The notes beneath the pieces were generated by a model that worked only from the letters and a program-made list of their open reading frames with translations, was not told the origin of the DNA and ran no database searches. This document shows, piece by piece, positions 1-6,940 of a stretch of 9,269 nt of DNA. The stretch spans positions 1 to 9,269 of the forward strand of contig DAOUQS010000064.1 of the NCBI GenBank assembly GCA_030625465.1, read 5' to 3'. Position 1 is the first letter of the stretch; each line of letters opens with the position of its first letter. The DNA is from Amylibacter sp. GTDB taxonomy: Bacteria > Pseudomonadota > Alphaproteobacteria > Rhodobacterales > Rhodobacteraceae. The translations under genes and the position numbers were made by a program.

Positions 1-906
1 TGCGGCAATGCCAATCTGACCACGCTGATCCCGACGTTGCTGCTGAAGGAACCCTATGCCAGCCTGTATCAAACCGGTGTGACACTTGACGGGCTGCACG
101 GGCTAACCGCCCTTAGCCGTATGCTGGACGATATTTTGAACCGTGTTCCGCAAAAACAGGCGGCTTTTGTGGGTGCCTCGGCATTCGCGCATAAGGCGGG
201 GCTGCATGCCTCTGCTATTATGAAAGACCCCACAACTTATGAACATATTGAACCCGAAGTGGTTGGAAATAAACGGATAATTCCGATGTCTAATCAGGCG
301 GGTCAATCCAATTTGCGCAGCCGTCTGGAAGGCATGGGGATTGATGTACCCAAGGGTGATCCGCGTTTGCACCAAATTCTGGACAAGGTGAAACGGCATG
401 AGGATCGGGGCTATGCCTATGATAGTGCGCAGGCGTCGTTCGAGTTGCTGGCGCGTGATGTTCTGGGTGAATTGCCGACGTTTTTCAAGGTCAAACGCTA
501 CCGTGTGACGGTGGAGCGGCGCAAGAACAAGTATAACAAAATGGTCAGTATATCCGAGGCTGTGGTGGTTGCTAAAATTGGCGCGCGCAAGGTGATGTCG
601 GTATCGCAAAGCATGGATGAAAACGGGGTTGATAGCGGGCCGATAAACGCATTGTCGCGTGCCTTGGGCAAGGATCTGGGGCCGTATCAGGCCGTGATTG
701 ATGATATGAAGCTGGTTGATTTCAAAGTGCGTATCACCAATGGCGGCACGGAAGCGGTGACGCGGGTGATTATTGACAGCCAAGACGGGCAGGGGCGGCA
801 CTGGTCGACCGTGGGTGTGTCTGCAAATATAGTGGACGCATCTTTTGAAGCGTTGCTGGACGCGATCAACTGGAAACTTATCCGTGATTGTGTGACCCCT
901 GTATGA
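1..906 (+). CDS. cimA: Citramalate synthase / 2-isopropylmalate synthase-family protein, 3' part (5' end outside window)
   Basis: This DRE-TIM metallolyase-family enzyme condenses acetyl-CoA with a 2-oxoacid. For CimA that is pyruvate, giving citramalate for 2-oxobutyrate and isoleucine synthesis in the cytoplasm. The reading frame is open from base 1, so about 301 C-terminal residues are present, and full-length CimA is roughly 520-540 aa. Visible are a GNANL-LIP segment at codons 2-11, the metal-binding/catalytic HKAGLHASA motif at codons 64-72 (bases 190-216), a VGN-QAGQSN stretch near codons 91-102, and a C-terminal region matching the LeuA-type regulatory dimer domain from about codon 160 on. 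The spacing and the GNANL and HKAG-H-A motifs fit CimA better than LeuA, but the N-terminal catalytic part is missing. The TGA stop overlaps the next start codon in ATGA, suggesting translational coupling. Confidence 0.88.
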   Translation, partial: CGNANLTTLIPTLLLKEPYASLYQTGVTLDGLHGLTALSRMLDDILNRVPQKQAAFVGASAFAHKAGLHASAIMKDPTTYEHIEPEVVGNKRIIPMSNQAGQSNLRSRLEGMGIDVPKGDPRLHQILDKVKRHEDRGYAYDSAQASFELLARDVLGELPTFFKVKRYRVTVERRKNKYNKMVSISEAVVVAKIGARKVMSVSQSMDENGVDSGPINALSRALGKDLGPYQAVIDDMKLVDFKVRITNGGTEAVTRVIIDSQDGQGRHWSTVGVSANIVDASFEALLDAINWKLIRDCVTPV

Positions 907-1679
907 GTGTGCAAGCCTGCGCAGAACTGGTTGAACGTGGCGACCCCGACCGGTTTTTATCGGCAATGACCGCAGCCCCCGATGAACGTGGCGGGTTGAT
1001 GGTTTTATATGCGTTCAATCTGGAAGTGGCGCGCGCACCTTGGGTGACAAAAGAAGCAATGATCGCGGAAATGCGCCTGCAATGGTGGGCCGATGCGATA
1101 GAAGAGGTCTATGCGGGCGGCGAAGTGCGCCGCCATGAAGTGGTGACACCGCTTGCTGAACTGGTGGCCGAAAAAGGCTTGGATCGCACAGCGTTTGACG
1201 CGCTGATTGAGGCGCGACGCTGGGATATTTACAAAGAACCGCACAAGGATCAGGCAGCTTTTGATAAGTACATTGCTGACACCTCGGCCGGGTTGATGTG
1301 GTTGGCAGCGCAGGCTTTGGGGGCTATGGGTGAACACCGCGTTGCGATTATGGACTTTGGCGCTGCCGCAGGGGTTGCAGCCCTGTTTCGGGCCATTCCC
1401 GCGCTGGAAAATGCACAGAAATATCCGCTGGTTGATGGGACAAGCGACGGCGTGGCAGCACTGGCACATGCGTCTTTGTATTGGTTAAGGGATGCGCGCA
1501 ATGCCCTGCACGGTTTGCCAAAACCTGTGCGTGCGGCCTTGCGTGCCGGATGGATGGCTGAATATACTTTGGATATGGCCGAAAGATCACCCAAGCTGGT
1601 TGCTGCAGGTGGCTTGGGCGCAGCCGAATTCAGCAAGAAAATCAGGCTGTTCTGGTTGTCTGTGACAGGTGGTTTTTAG
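903..1679 (+). CDS. Squalene/phytoene synthase-family protein (possibly NDUFAF6-like)
   Basis: This predicted 258-aa all-helical protein belongs to the squalene/phytoene synthase fold. Supporting segments are LYAFNLEVAR at residues 35-44, the signature RLQWWADAI at 58-66, and a D-TSAGLMWLAAQALG stretch at 126-140 where true synthases carry a conserved glycine-rich helix. The first aspartate-rich motif reads D64-x3-E68 rather than DxxxD, and I cannot find a second DxxxD near residues 190-215. Prenyl diphosphate condensation is therefore doubtful. Relatives with such weakened motifs include the mitochondrial complex I assembly factor NDUFAF6, which descends from this family. I chose ATG 903 because it overlaps the cimA stop. 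An in-frame TTG at 888 would add five residues. There is no clear Shine-Dalgarno, so coupled translation is likely. Family call is firm, function is open. Confidence 0.82.
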   Translation: MSVQACAELVERGDPDRFLSAMTAAPDERGGLMVLYAFNLEVARAPWVTKEAMIAEMRLQWWADAIEEVYAGGEVRRHEVVTPLAELVAEKGLDRTAFDALIEARRWDIYKEPHKDQAAFDKYIADTSAGLMWLAAQALGAMGEHRVAIMDFGAAAGVAALFRAIPALENAQKYPLVDGTSDGVAALAHASLYWLRDARNALHGLPKPVRAALRAGWMAEYTLDMAERSPKLVAAGGLGAAEFSKKIRLFWLSVTGGF

Positions 1680-2884
1680 GCGGGCAATCTGCGGCTGTGG
1701 TTGACCAGCCAGACCAAAGCGCAGCCGGCGATCAGTAACAGGGGGACCATTGCTATGTTAACCGCGGCCCAGCCCTCGGCCGGGTTGTCGCCAAAGCCGT
1801 TCATCAAGAAACCCGATGAAAGCGAGCCTAGGGTCACGGTGCCGAAGACCAGAAAATCATTCATGCCCTGCACGCGTCCGCGCTCCTCTGGTGCGTGGCT
1901 GCTGGTCAGCATGGTGGTCGCACCGATAAAGCCGAAGTTCCAGCCCAGACCCAGCAAGATCAGGCCGCCAAAGAAGTTTGACAATTCCAGCCCTGCCATG
2001 TTGACGATGCCGGCCATAGTCAGAAGTGCCAGCCCAAGGGCGATGATTTTTTCAGCCCCGAAGCGTATAATCAGATGGCCGGTGAAAAAGCTGGGAATAT
2101 ACATGCCCAACACATGCGCCATGACGATGTCGGCGGCATTGTGCTGGGTAAAACCGCAGCCGATTACGGCCAAAGGTGTTGAGGTCATCACCAGGTTCAT
2201 CAGCGAATAGGATACCATCGCACAGATGATTGCCACCGCAATGCGCGGCGTTTTCAGTAGTTCCATGCGGGTGCGCCCTGTGGGGGCGGTTGGGCTGGGG
2301 GCTTTTGGTGTGGGGATTTTCAAGTAGAAGAATAAAAACGAGCCAAGCAGGTTGATCGTTAAAACCGCCATATAGCCGCCAAAAAACGGGATTATAAAGC
2401 TGTCAGTGGTTATTTTAACCAGTTGCGGGCCGATCACGGCTGAAGCCAGACCACCCGCCATGACGTATGAGATAGCTTTGGGGCGAAAGGCATCAGATGC
2501 GGTATCGGTGGCGGCAAAGCGGAAAAAACCTTGGGATGACATGTAAATGCCGGAACAATAACTGCCCAAAAGGAATAGCGGGAAAGAGCTGGTGAATAAT
2601 CCGTATGCACTGATTGAGGCCCCAAGCGCCCCGCCAGCGGTGCCGATCAGAAAGCCCGTTCTGCGGCCATAACGCTGCATGACATGGCTTAGCCACGGGG
2701 CTGTTGTCATCGAGCCGAAAACGATCATCGAGATCGGCATGGTGGCCCAAAGTGCATTTGAAGCCAATGATTGCCCTGCAAGACCGCCGATTATGAACAT
2801 AATTGGCATTTGCGCACCAAGAAAAGCTTGCGCGATGACAAGAATGGTGACGTTGCGTTTGGCGATGGCATCTGAATGGGTCAT
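1676..2884 (-). CDS. MFS transporter, 12 predicted membrane segments
   Basis: This 402-aa protein looks like a major facilitator superfamily secondary transporter of the inner membrane. Hydrophobic segments recur along the whole length in two halves, separated by a proline-rich polar loop at about residues 191-213. The loop after the second helix carries RYGRRTGFLIG at 71-81, a motif A variant lacking the usual acidic residue before RxGRR. A matching loop in the second half holds RFGAEKI at 274-280. APEERGRVQGMNDF at 331-344 is also typical of MFS drug/metabolite exporters. It lies 61 nt downstream of cobB on the same strand and may be cotranscribed, but a hairpin sits at the cobB stop. No Shine-Dalgarno is obvious before ATG 2884. 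Its stop overlaps that of the convergent synthase-family gene. Substrate cannot be told; a corrinoid link would be guilt by neighbourhood only. Confidence 0.85.
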   Translation of the reverse strand: MTHSDAIAKRNVTILVIAQAFLGAQMPIMFIIGGLAGQSLASNALWATMPISMIVFGSMTTAPWLSHVMQRYGRRTGFLIGTAGGALGASISAYGLFTSSFPLFLLGSYCSGIYMSSQGFFRFAATDTASDAFRPKAISYVMAGGLASAVIGPQLVKITTDSFIIPFFGGYMAVLTINLLGSFLFFYLKIPTPKAPSPTAPTGRTRMELLKTPRIAVAIICAMVSYSLMNLVMTSTPLAVIGCGFTQHNAADIVMAHVLGMYIPSFFTGHLIIRFGAEKIIALGLALLTMAGIVNMAGLELSNFFGGLILLGLGWNFGFIGATTMLTSSHAPEERGRVQGMNDFLVFGTVTLGSLSSGFLMNGFGDNPAEGWAAVNIAMVPLLLIAGCALVWLVNHSRRLPA

Positions 2885-2931
2885 GCTTTATGACGTATCT
2901 GACTTGAAGCCTGCCTGCAATCACTAGATTA

Positions 2932-2955
2932 CGCCGATTTATGGCTTAATCGGCG
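2932..2955 (-). repeat. Hairpin overlapping the cobB stop codon
   Basis: A perfect 8-bp inverted repeat, CGCCGATT at 2932-2939 and AATCGGCG at 2948-2955, flanks an 8-nt loop and contains the cobB TAA (2946-2948). Read on the minus strand, the stem is followed by TAATCTAG, which is not a real uridine tract. It may be a weak terminator or attenuator between cobB and the MFS gene, or an RNA 3'-end stabiliser. The repeat is directly visible; function is inferred. Confidence 0.45.
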
Positions 2956-4208
2956 CGGTCGATAACATGCGCGAAACTTCCCGCATGTGGCCCGTTGATC
3001 AGACCCATAGGTGGTAAAGCTGTGTCCTCGGCATCCGTTGCGACAAACAAGGGTCGCCCTTGCGCTTTCAAAGTGGTGGCGTAGTGAAATTCATGGCCGT
3101 TCAGGGGCATATCCCACAGACCGCCCTGTGGCTTCAAATTACGATAGCCAAGGTGTAGCTTGCGTTTGGCAAAGCTGGTTTCGAGCGGCAAAAGGCCCAA
3201 CATTTGGTGGCGATTACCTTGCGCGTCAATCAGACCTTCACCCATTGTCATGTAGCCGCCGCATTCGCCGTAAACCGCTTTGGCATTACGCATTCCCGCG
3301 ATGAAATTCCGGTTTGAAGCCAGTTTTCCCGCGTGTAATTCAGGGTAGCCACCGGGCAGGATTACAATGTCGCTTGGGGCAGGGGCCTGATCTGCTAAGG
3401 GAGAGAAAAACGATAGTGCGGCACCGGCTTTTTGCCATGCGCTTAACAGGTGAGGGTATGCAAATGCAAAGGCCTGGTCGGATGCAATAGCGATGGATTG
3501 TGCCGGAGGTGGCAAGATCGGCGGGTTTTGCTTTGCTTTACTGTATTGTTCGAATAGTGATAATAATAGATCAATATCTATTGAATTATTAGCTATACTG
3601 GCGGAATAATCCAAGAATTGTTCAAGGTCATTACGCTCATTCGCCTGTACCAGCCCCAAATGGCGTGATGGTGTTTCCAGTTTTATGTCACGGTAAACCG
3701 CGCCTATTATTGGCAGGCCAACAGGTTCCAGCGCGCGGCGCAACATGGCTTCGTGGCGGGGGCTGCCGACCTTGTTCAGGATGACGCCCGCGATATTTAC
3801 GTCGCCCGCATGGCGTGAAAAACCTTCAACCACGGCGGCGACGGACTGGGACTGTTTTGATACGTCACAGATCAGCACGCAAGGCAGGCCAAGGATGCGG
3901 GCAAGGTCGGCGGTAGCACCTTTGCCATCGGGCGGGGCGCCGTCGAACAGGCCCATGGCGCCCTCGATCAATATCGGGGCCTGACCTGCGGCCAGATGGC
4001 GGATACGGGCGGGCGACATCGCCCATGCATCAAGGTTAACGCATGTGGTGCCGCTTGCGGCTTCGTGAAAGCGCGGGTCGATGTAATCGGGGCCGCTTTT
4101 GCCCGAGCGCATGGCAATGCCGTGCCGTTTCAATGCGCGTAATATGCCCAAAGTCAGGGTGGTTTTGCCACCGCCTGAATTTGGCGCGGTCAGGATCAGG
4201 CCCTTCAT
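2946..4208 (-). CDS. cobB: Cobyrinate / hydrogenobyrinate a,c-diamide synthase
   Basis: This cytoplasmic amidotransferase uses glutamine and ATP to amidate the a and c side chains of the corrin ring during B12 synthesis. Its 420 aa match the two-domain CobB/CbiA layout. The N-terminal ATP-binding domain has the P-loop-like NSGGGKTTL at 10-18, then GKSGPDYIDP at 36-45 and IEGAMGLFDG at 81-90. The C-terminal class I glutaminase-like domain has LPGGYPELHA at 284-293, the nucleophile Cys316 in GECGGYM, GHEFHY at 371-376 and the terminal GSFAHVID at 410-417. The start codon overlaps the cobA stop (TCAT on the plus strand at 4205-4208), so both are probably translated together. The interdomain linker (about residues 200-235) is encoded by an oddly AT-rich, palindromic stretch. 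Sequence alone does not separate CobB (hydrogenobyrinate) from CbiA (cobyrinate). Confidence 0.93.
   Translation of the reverse strand: MKGLILTAPNSGGGKTTLTLGILRALKRHGIAMRSGKSGPDYIDPRFHEAASGTTCVNLDAWAMSPARIRHLAAGQAPILIEGAMGLFDGAPPDGKGATADLARILGLPCVLICDVSKQSQSVAAVVEGFSRHAGDVNIAGVILNKVGSPRHEAMLRRALEPVGLPIIGAVYRDIKLETPSRHLGLVQANERNDLEQFLDYSASIANNSIDIDLLLSLFEQYSKAKQNPPILPPPAQSIAIASDQAFAFAYPHLLSAWQKAGAALSFFSPLADQAPAPSDIVILPGGYPELHAGKLASNRNFIAGMRNAKAVYGECGGYMTMGEGLIDAQGNRHQMLGLLPLETSFAKRKLHLGYRNLKPQGGLWDMPLNGHEFHYATTLKAQGRPLFVATDAEDTALPPMGLINGPHAGSFAHVIDRAD
3554..3596. repeat. AT-rich imperfect palindrome inside the cobB linker
   Basis: Nested inverted arms are visible: ATAG (3554-3557) with CTAT (3593-3596), TAATAAT (3561-3567) with ATTATTA (3585-3591), and TCAATA (3571-3576) with TATTGA (3579-3584), separated by short bulges. 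A second fold is possible with AATAGAT (3565-3571) and ATCTATT (3576-3582) around a CAAT loop. The composition is far more AT-rich than the surrounding coding sequence. It stays in frame and encodes part of the interdomain linker of CobB (about residues 205-218). It could be a small inserted palindromic element or simple drift in an unconstrained linker. Confidence 0.5.
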
Positions 4209-5059
4209 CGGGACTCGGCCGGGCGGCCCCGACCCAGCGGGTCAAGATCGCGGGGCTTTTCGCCTGCAATCATTGATTGCCAGTCCAGCACTTGGCGCAT
4301 TTTCACCGAGCGGCCAACGCAGATGATCGCAGGTGGCGACATGCCGGATTTTTCCAGATCGGCAACCACGGCCCCAAGGCTGGTTTCCAGCACTTTTTGG
4401 TCAGGCGTGGTGGCTTGGGTGACCACGGCCACTGGCTCTGATGCGGGGCGGCCTGCTTTCAGCAATTCGCCTGCGATGCGGTCGATGTGTTTGATACCCA
4501 TATAGATCACCAAGACCTGTGAGCCATCAGAAATTGCCTGCCAATTCAACGCACTAGGGGTTTTACCGCTTTGATCATGGCCAGTGATAAAGGTTACCGA
4601 CTGGTTAACGTCGCGGTGGGTGACGGGGATGCCTGCATAGGCCAAACCGCCGATCCCTGCGGAAATTCCGGGGATAATGCGGATGGGGATGGCGTGTTGC
4701 ACCAGTGTTTGCGCCTCTTCGCCGCCGCGCCCGAATACGAACGGATCGCCGCCTTTCAGGCGCAATACGCGCTTGCCTGCTTTAGCCAGATCGACCAGTT
4801 GCAGCGAAATATCGCGCTGCTTGGCTGATGGTTTGCCGCCGCGCTTGCCCGCATAGACCAGCTTGGCGTCGGTGCGCGCCCATTCAAGGATGCGACTGTC
4901 GACCAATGCGTCGTAGATGATCACGTCTGCTTGGCGCAGGGCGTTTAGCGCGTGCAAAGTCAGCAAGCCGGGATCGCCGGGGCCTGCACCGCATAGCCAG
5001 ACCCAGCCCGGTTGCAATTCGGGCCAGTCGTTAGGGGGAAGGGGATTCGCATCTGTCAT
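4205..5059 (-). CDS. cobA: Uroporphyrinogen-III C-methyltransferase
   Basis: This SAM-dependent enzyme methylates uroporphyrinogen III at C2 and C7 to give precorrin-2, the branch point towards corrinoids and siroheme. Its 284 aa match stand-alone CobA; no CysG-type dehydrogenase/ferrochelatase domain is fused. Motifs run in the expected order: GAGPGDPGLLTL at 24-35, VLRLKGGDPFVFGRGGEE at 98-115, a PGISAG segment at 130-135, VTHRD at 146-150 and YMG at 186-188. The frame stays open upstream to 5227, but that extension would overlap cbiD and lies outside the family. ATG 5059 leaves a normal short lead-in before the first motif. It has no clear Shine-Dalgarno. The gene is divergent from cbiD across a 97-nt spacer and heads a probable cobA-cobB transcript. 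The C-terminal tail after residue 265 is polar and poorly defined. Confidence 0.93.
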   Translation of the reverse strand: MTDANPLPPNDWPELQPGWVWLCGAGPGDPGLLTLHALNALRQADVIIYDALVDSRILEWARTDAKLVYAGKRGGKPSAKQRDISLQLVDLAKAGKRVLRLKGGDPFVFGRGGEEAQTLVQHAIPIRIIPGISAGIGGLAYAGIPVTHRDVNQSVTFITGHDQSGKTPSALNWQAISDGSQVLVIYMGIKHIDRIAGELLKAGRPASEPVAVVTQATTPDQKVLETSLGAVVADLEKSGMSPPAIICVGRSVKMRQVLDWQSMIAGEKPRDLDPLGRGRPAESR

Positions 5060-5156
5060 AGGGCTGTTATGGCCGAGTGGGCGCAGCTTGCCAAGCAGCC
5101 GCGCGACGTAAATTGGGTGATTGGCGTCAGGTGAATTGGTGCTTATAGTCGCGCCT
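5060..5156. other. Divergent cobA/cbiD intergenic region
   Basis: This 97-nt spacer must hold the start signals for both B12 gene pairs. It carries a good promoter candidate facing cbiD and a compact inverted repeat GCTTG-C-CAAGC at about 5087-5097 within what would be the cobA leader. I found no cobalamin riboswitch: the spacer is shorter than that RNA class normally needs and lacks a B12-box-like GCCACTG sequence on either strand. A promoter facing cobA must lie here or overlap the start of cbiD, but I could not pick one with confidence. Confidence 0.5.
5121..5149 (+). promoter_or_regulatory. Candidate sigma-70-type promoter of cbiD, probably giving a leaderless mRNA
   Basis: TTGGCG at 5121-5126 and TATAGT at 5144-5149 are separated by exactly 17 nt, close to the housekeeping consensus. 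A start site about 7 nt past the -10 box would fall at 5156-5157, on the cbiD ATG itself. No Shine-Dalgarno-like sequence precedes that ATG, which fits a leaderless transcript. The boxes are seen directly; promoter activity and the start site are inferred. Confidence 0.5.
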
Positions 5157-6212
5157 ATGAGCCAGAAACCAACAGGGGATTTGCGCCGTGGCTGGACCAC
5201 AGGGGCCTGTGCCACCGCCGCCACCAAAGCGGCGCTGGACGCGCTGTGGGGTGCGGGATTTCCGCATCAGGTCGGGATCACCTTACCCAAGGGTGAAACA
5301 CCTGTGTTTCCACTGGCATATCAACAGGTTGGCGATGGTTGGGCCGAGGTTGGCATCACCAAAGACGCGGGCGATGACCCGGATGTGACCCACGGTGCGC
5401 TGATTATTGCGCGGGTCGAAACCAGCGATGGCGGCATTGTTTTCAAGGCGGGGGAAGGCGTGGGAACGGTGACCAAAGCGGGCTTGCCGATAGCGGTGGG
5501 CGAGCCTGCGATTAACCCTGTGCCAAGGGCGATGATTGCGGGGGTAATTGATGCGCAGGCCAAGCATTATCGGCAGCTTGCGGATATTTGCGTGACGGTT
5601 TCTATTCCGCATGGCGCGGAAATTGCGCAAAAGACGTGGAATCCACGGCTTGGGATTGTTGGTGGCCTGTCGATTTTGGGCACTACGGGCATTGTGCGGC
5701 CGTTTTCGTGTGCCGCGTGGATTGCATCGATCCATCGCGGCATTGATGTGGCCGTCGCGGGTGGTCAGGATCATGTGGCGGGATGCACGGGGGCGACGTC
5801 TGAAAAGGTTGTGCAAAAGCTGTTTGGCTTGCCTGATCACGCGATGCTGGACATGGGGGATTTTGCAGGTGGTATGCTTAAATATCTGGCAAAACACCCG
5901 GTGCCACGGGTGACGATTGGCGGGGGTATCGGTAAAATAACCAAGCTGGCGCAGGGTGCTGTTGACCTGCATTCTTCGCGCACGCAGGTCGATTTTGCAG
6001 CGTTGAATAAGCTGTCTTTATCGCTGGGTCTGGCGGATATTTCCGATGCGAATACAGCCTTAGAGGCGATAACTCGGGCCGGAAACAAACTGGCGCAAGC
6101 GATAGCGGAACAGGCGCGGTTACGTGCCTTAAAACAGTTGAAGAACGCAGTGCAACATATTGATATTATTGTGATAGATCGCGTAGGAAACATACTGGGG
6201 CGCGCGGAATGA
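5157..6212 (+). CDS. cbiD: Cobalt-precorrin-5B (C1)-methyltransferase
   Basis: CbiD transfers a methyl group from SAM to C1 of the contracted corrin ring at the precorrin-5B stage. The 351-aa length fits the family. Diagnostic segments are GWTTGACATAA at 12-22, GVGTVTKAGLPIAVGEPAIN at 101-120 continuing into PVPRAMI, and IPHGAEIAQKTWNPRLGIV at 150-168 followed by GGLSILGTTGIV at 169-180. I chose ATG 5157 because the GWTTG block normally lies close to the N-terminus. An upstream in-frame start at 5121 would run through the predicted promoter. The TGA overlaps the cobK ATG by 4 nt. CbiD is classically the enzyme of the cobalt-early (anaerobic) route, where the aerobic route uses the unrelated CobF, so its presence says which C1-methylation chemistry this organism uses. 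Confidence 0.95.
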   Translation: MSQKPTGDLRRGWTTGACATAATKAALDALWGAGFPHQVGITLPKGETPVFPLAYQQVGDGWAEVGITKDAGDDPDVTHGALIIARVETSDGGIVFKAGEGVGTVTKAGLPIAVGEPAINPVPRAMIAGVIDAQAKHYRQLADICVTVSIPHGAEIAQKTWNPRLGIVGGLSILGTTGIVRPFSCAAWIASIHRGIDVAVAGGQDHVAGCTGATSEKVVQKLFGLPDHAMLDMGDFAGGMLKYLAKHPVPRVTIGGGIGKITKLAQGAVDLHSSRTQVDFAALNKLSLSLGLADISDANTALEAITRAGNKLAQAIAEQARLRALKQLKNAVQHIDIIVIDRVGNILGRAE

Positions 6213-6940
6213 CACTATTGGTTTTGGCAGGTACGTCAGATGCGCGGCAGCTTTTGGAAGGCTTGCAGGGTGTGGATGTTATTGCTTCTTTGGCGGGGGT
6301 GACGCGCAGCCCTGCGGACCTGCCCGCAGTGACGCGCAAAGGCGGGTTTGGCGGTGTGTCGGGCTTTCGTGATTATCTGGTTGAGAACGCGATCAAGGGC
6401 GTGGTCGATGCAACCCATCCGTTTGCCCGCAAGATGACGCACACGACGGCAATGGTGTGTGCCGAGCTGGGCTTGCCACATATAATTTTGCAACGTCCCG
6501 CATGGGTGGCGGATGCGGGTGATAACTGGCATTTTGTGGATAACGTGGCGCAAACCGCCGGGATTATTCCTGTCGGGGCGACGGTATTTTTGGGCACCGG
6601 GCGGCAGACTTTGCCTGAATTTTCCTGCCTTGAGGGGCGTCGATTGCTGGCGCGTGTGATTGATCCGCCGGCACCCCCGGTAATGGCGGCTTTCAATGGG
6701 GATTTTTTGATCGGCACCCCGCCATTTTCTATTGTGCAAGAGGTGGCTTTGTTTCGCGATAAGGGTATTGAGTGGCTGGTGGTTAAGAATGCAGGTGGTG
6801 CGAAAAGCCGCTCTAAACTGGATGCGGCCCGCGCACTGGGCCTGCCTGTGGTGATGATAAATCGCCCGAAACTGCCTGATGCGCATGTGGTTGGCACGGT
6901 GGATGCGGCCCTGAAATGGGTGCGGGCGCAACCGTGGTAG
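6209..6940 (+). CDS. cobK: Precorrin-6A / cobalt-precorrin-6A reductase
   Basis: CobK/CbiJ reduces the precorrin-6A-level macrocycle with NADPH in corrin ring synthesis, acting right after the C1 methylation step of the gene upstream. The 243-aa protein shows LAGTSDARQL at 6-15 (dinucleotide-binding N-terminus), VDATHPFA at 66-73, a TGRQTL stretch at 130-135, and VVKNAGG at 191-197 followed by SKLDAARALGLPVVMINRP at 202-220, all characteristic of the family. The start ATG lies inside the cbiD stop (ATGA), and the end overlaps the start of the glycosylase gene, so all are probably one transcript. Whether the natural substrate carries cobalt cannot be read from sequence. Confidence 0.93.
   Translation: MTLLVLAGTSDARQLLEGLQGVDVIASLAGVTRSPADLPAVTRKGGFGGVSGFRDYLVENAIKGVVDATHPFARKMTHTTAMVCAELGLPHIILQRPAWVADAGDNWHFVDNVAQTAGIIPVGATVFLGTGRQTLPEFSCLEGRRLLARVIDPPAPPVMAAFNGDFLIGTPPFSIVQEVALFRDKGIEWLVVKNAGGAKSRSKLDAARALGLPVVMINRPKLPDAHVVGTVDAALKWVRAQPW

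Noticed and set aside
103..966. Long minus-strand open frame (287 codons) across cimA
   Set aside because: It mirrors conserved cimA codons, is His/Arg-rich with no recognisable motif, and runs across the cimA/synthase junction.
4428..4434. GCCACTG, resembling the B12-box core of cobalamin riboswitches
   Set aside because: It is inside conserved cobA coding sequence on the strand opposite to the gene, with no surrounding riboswitch elements.
5060..5227. N-terminal extension of cobA into cbiD
   Set aside because: The frame is open, but the extra 56 residues match nothing in the family and would overlap the cbiD start and its promoter candidate.
5283..5972. Long minus-strand open frame (229 codons) across cbiD
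   Set aside because: It lies wholly against a strongly recognisable cbiD, and its translation is rich in Arg, His, Asn and Pro without any domain, as expected for a shadow frame of GC-rich coding DNA.
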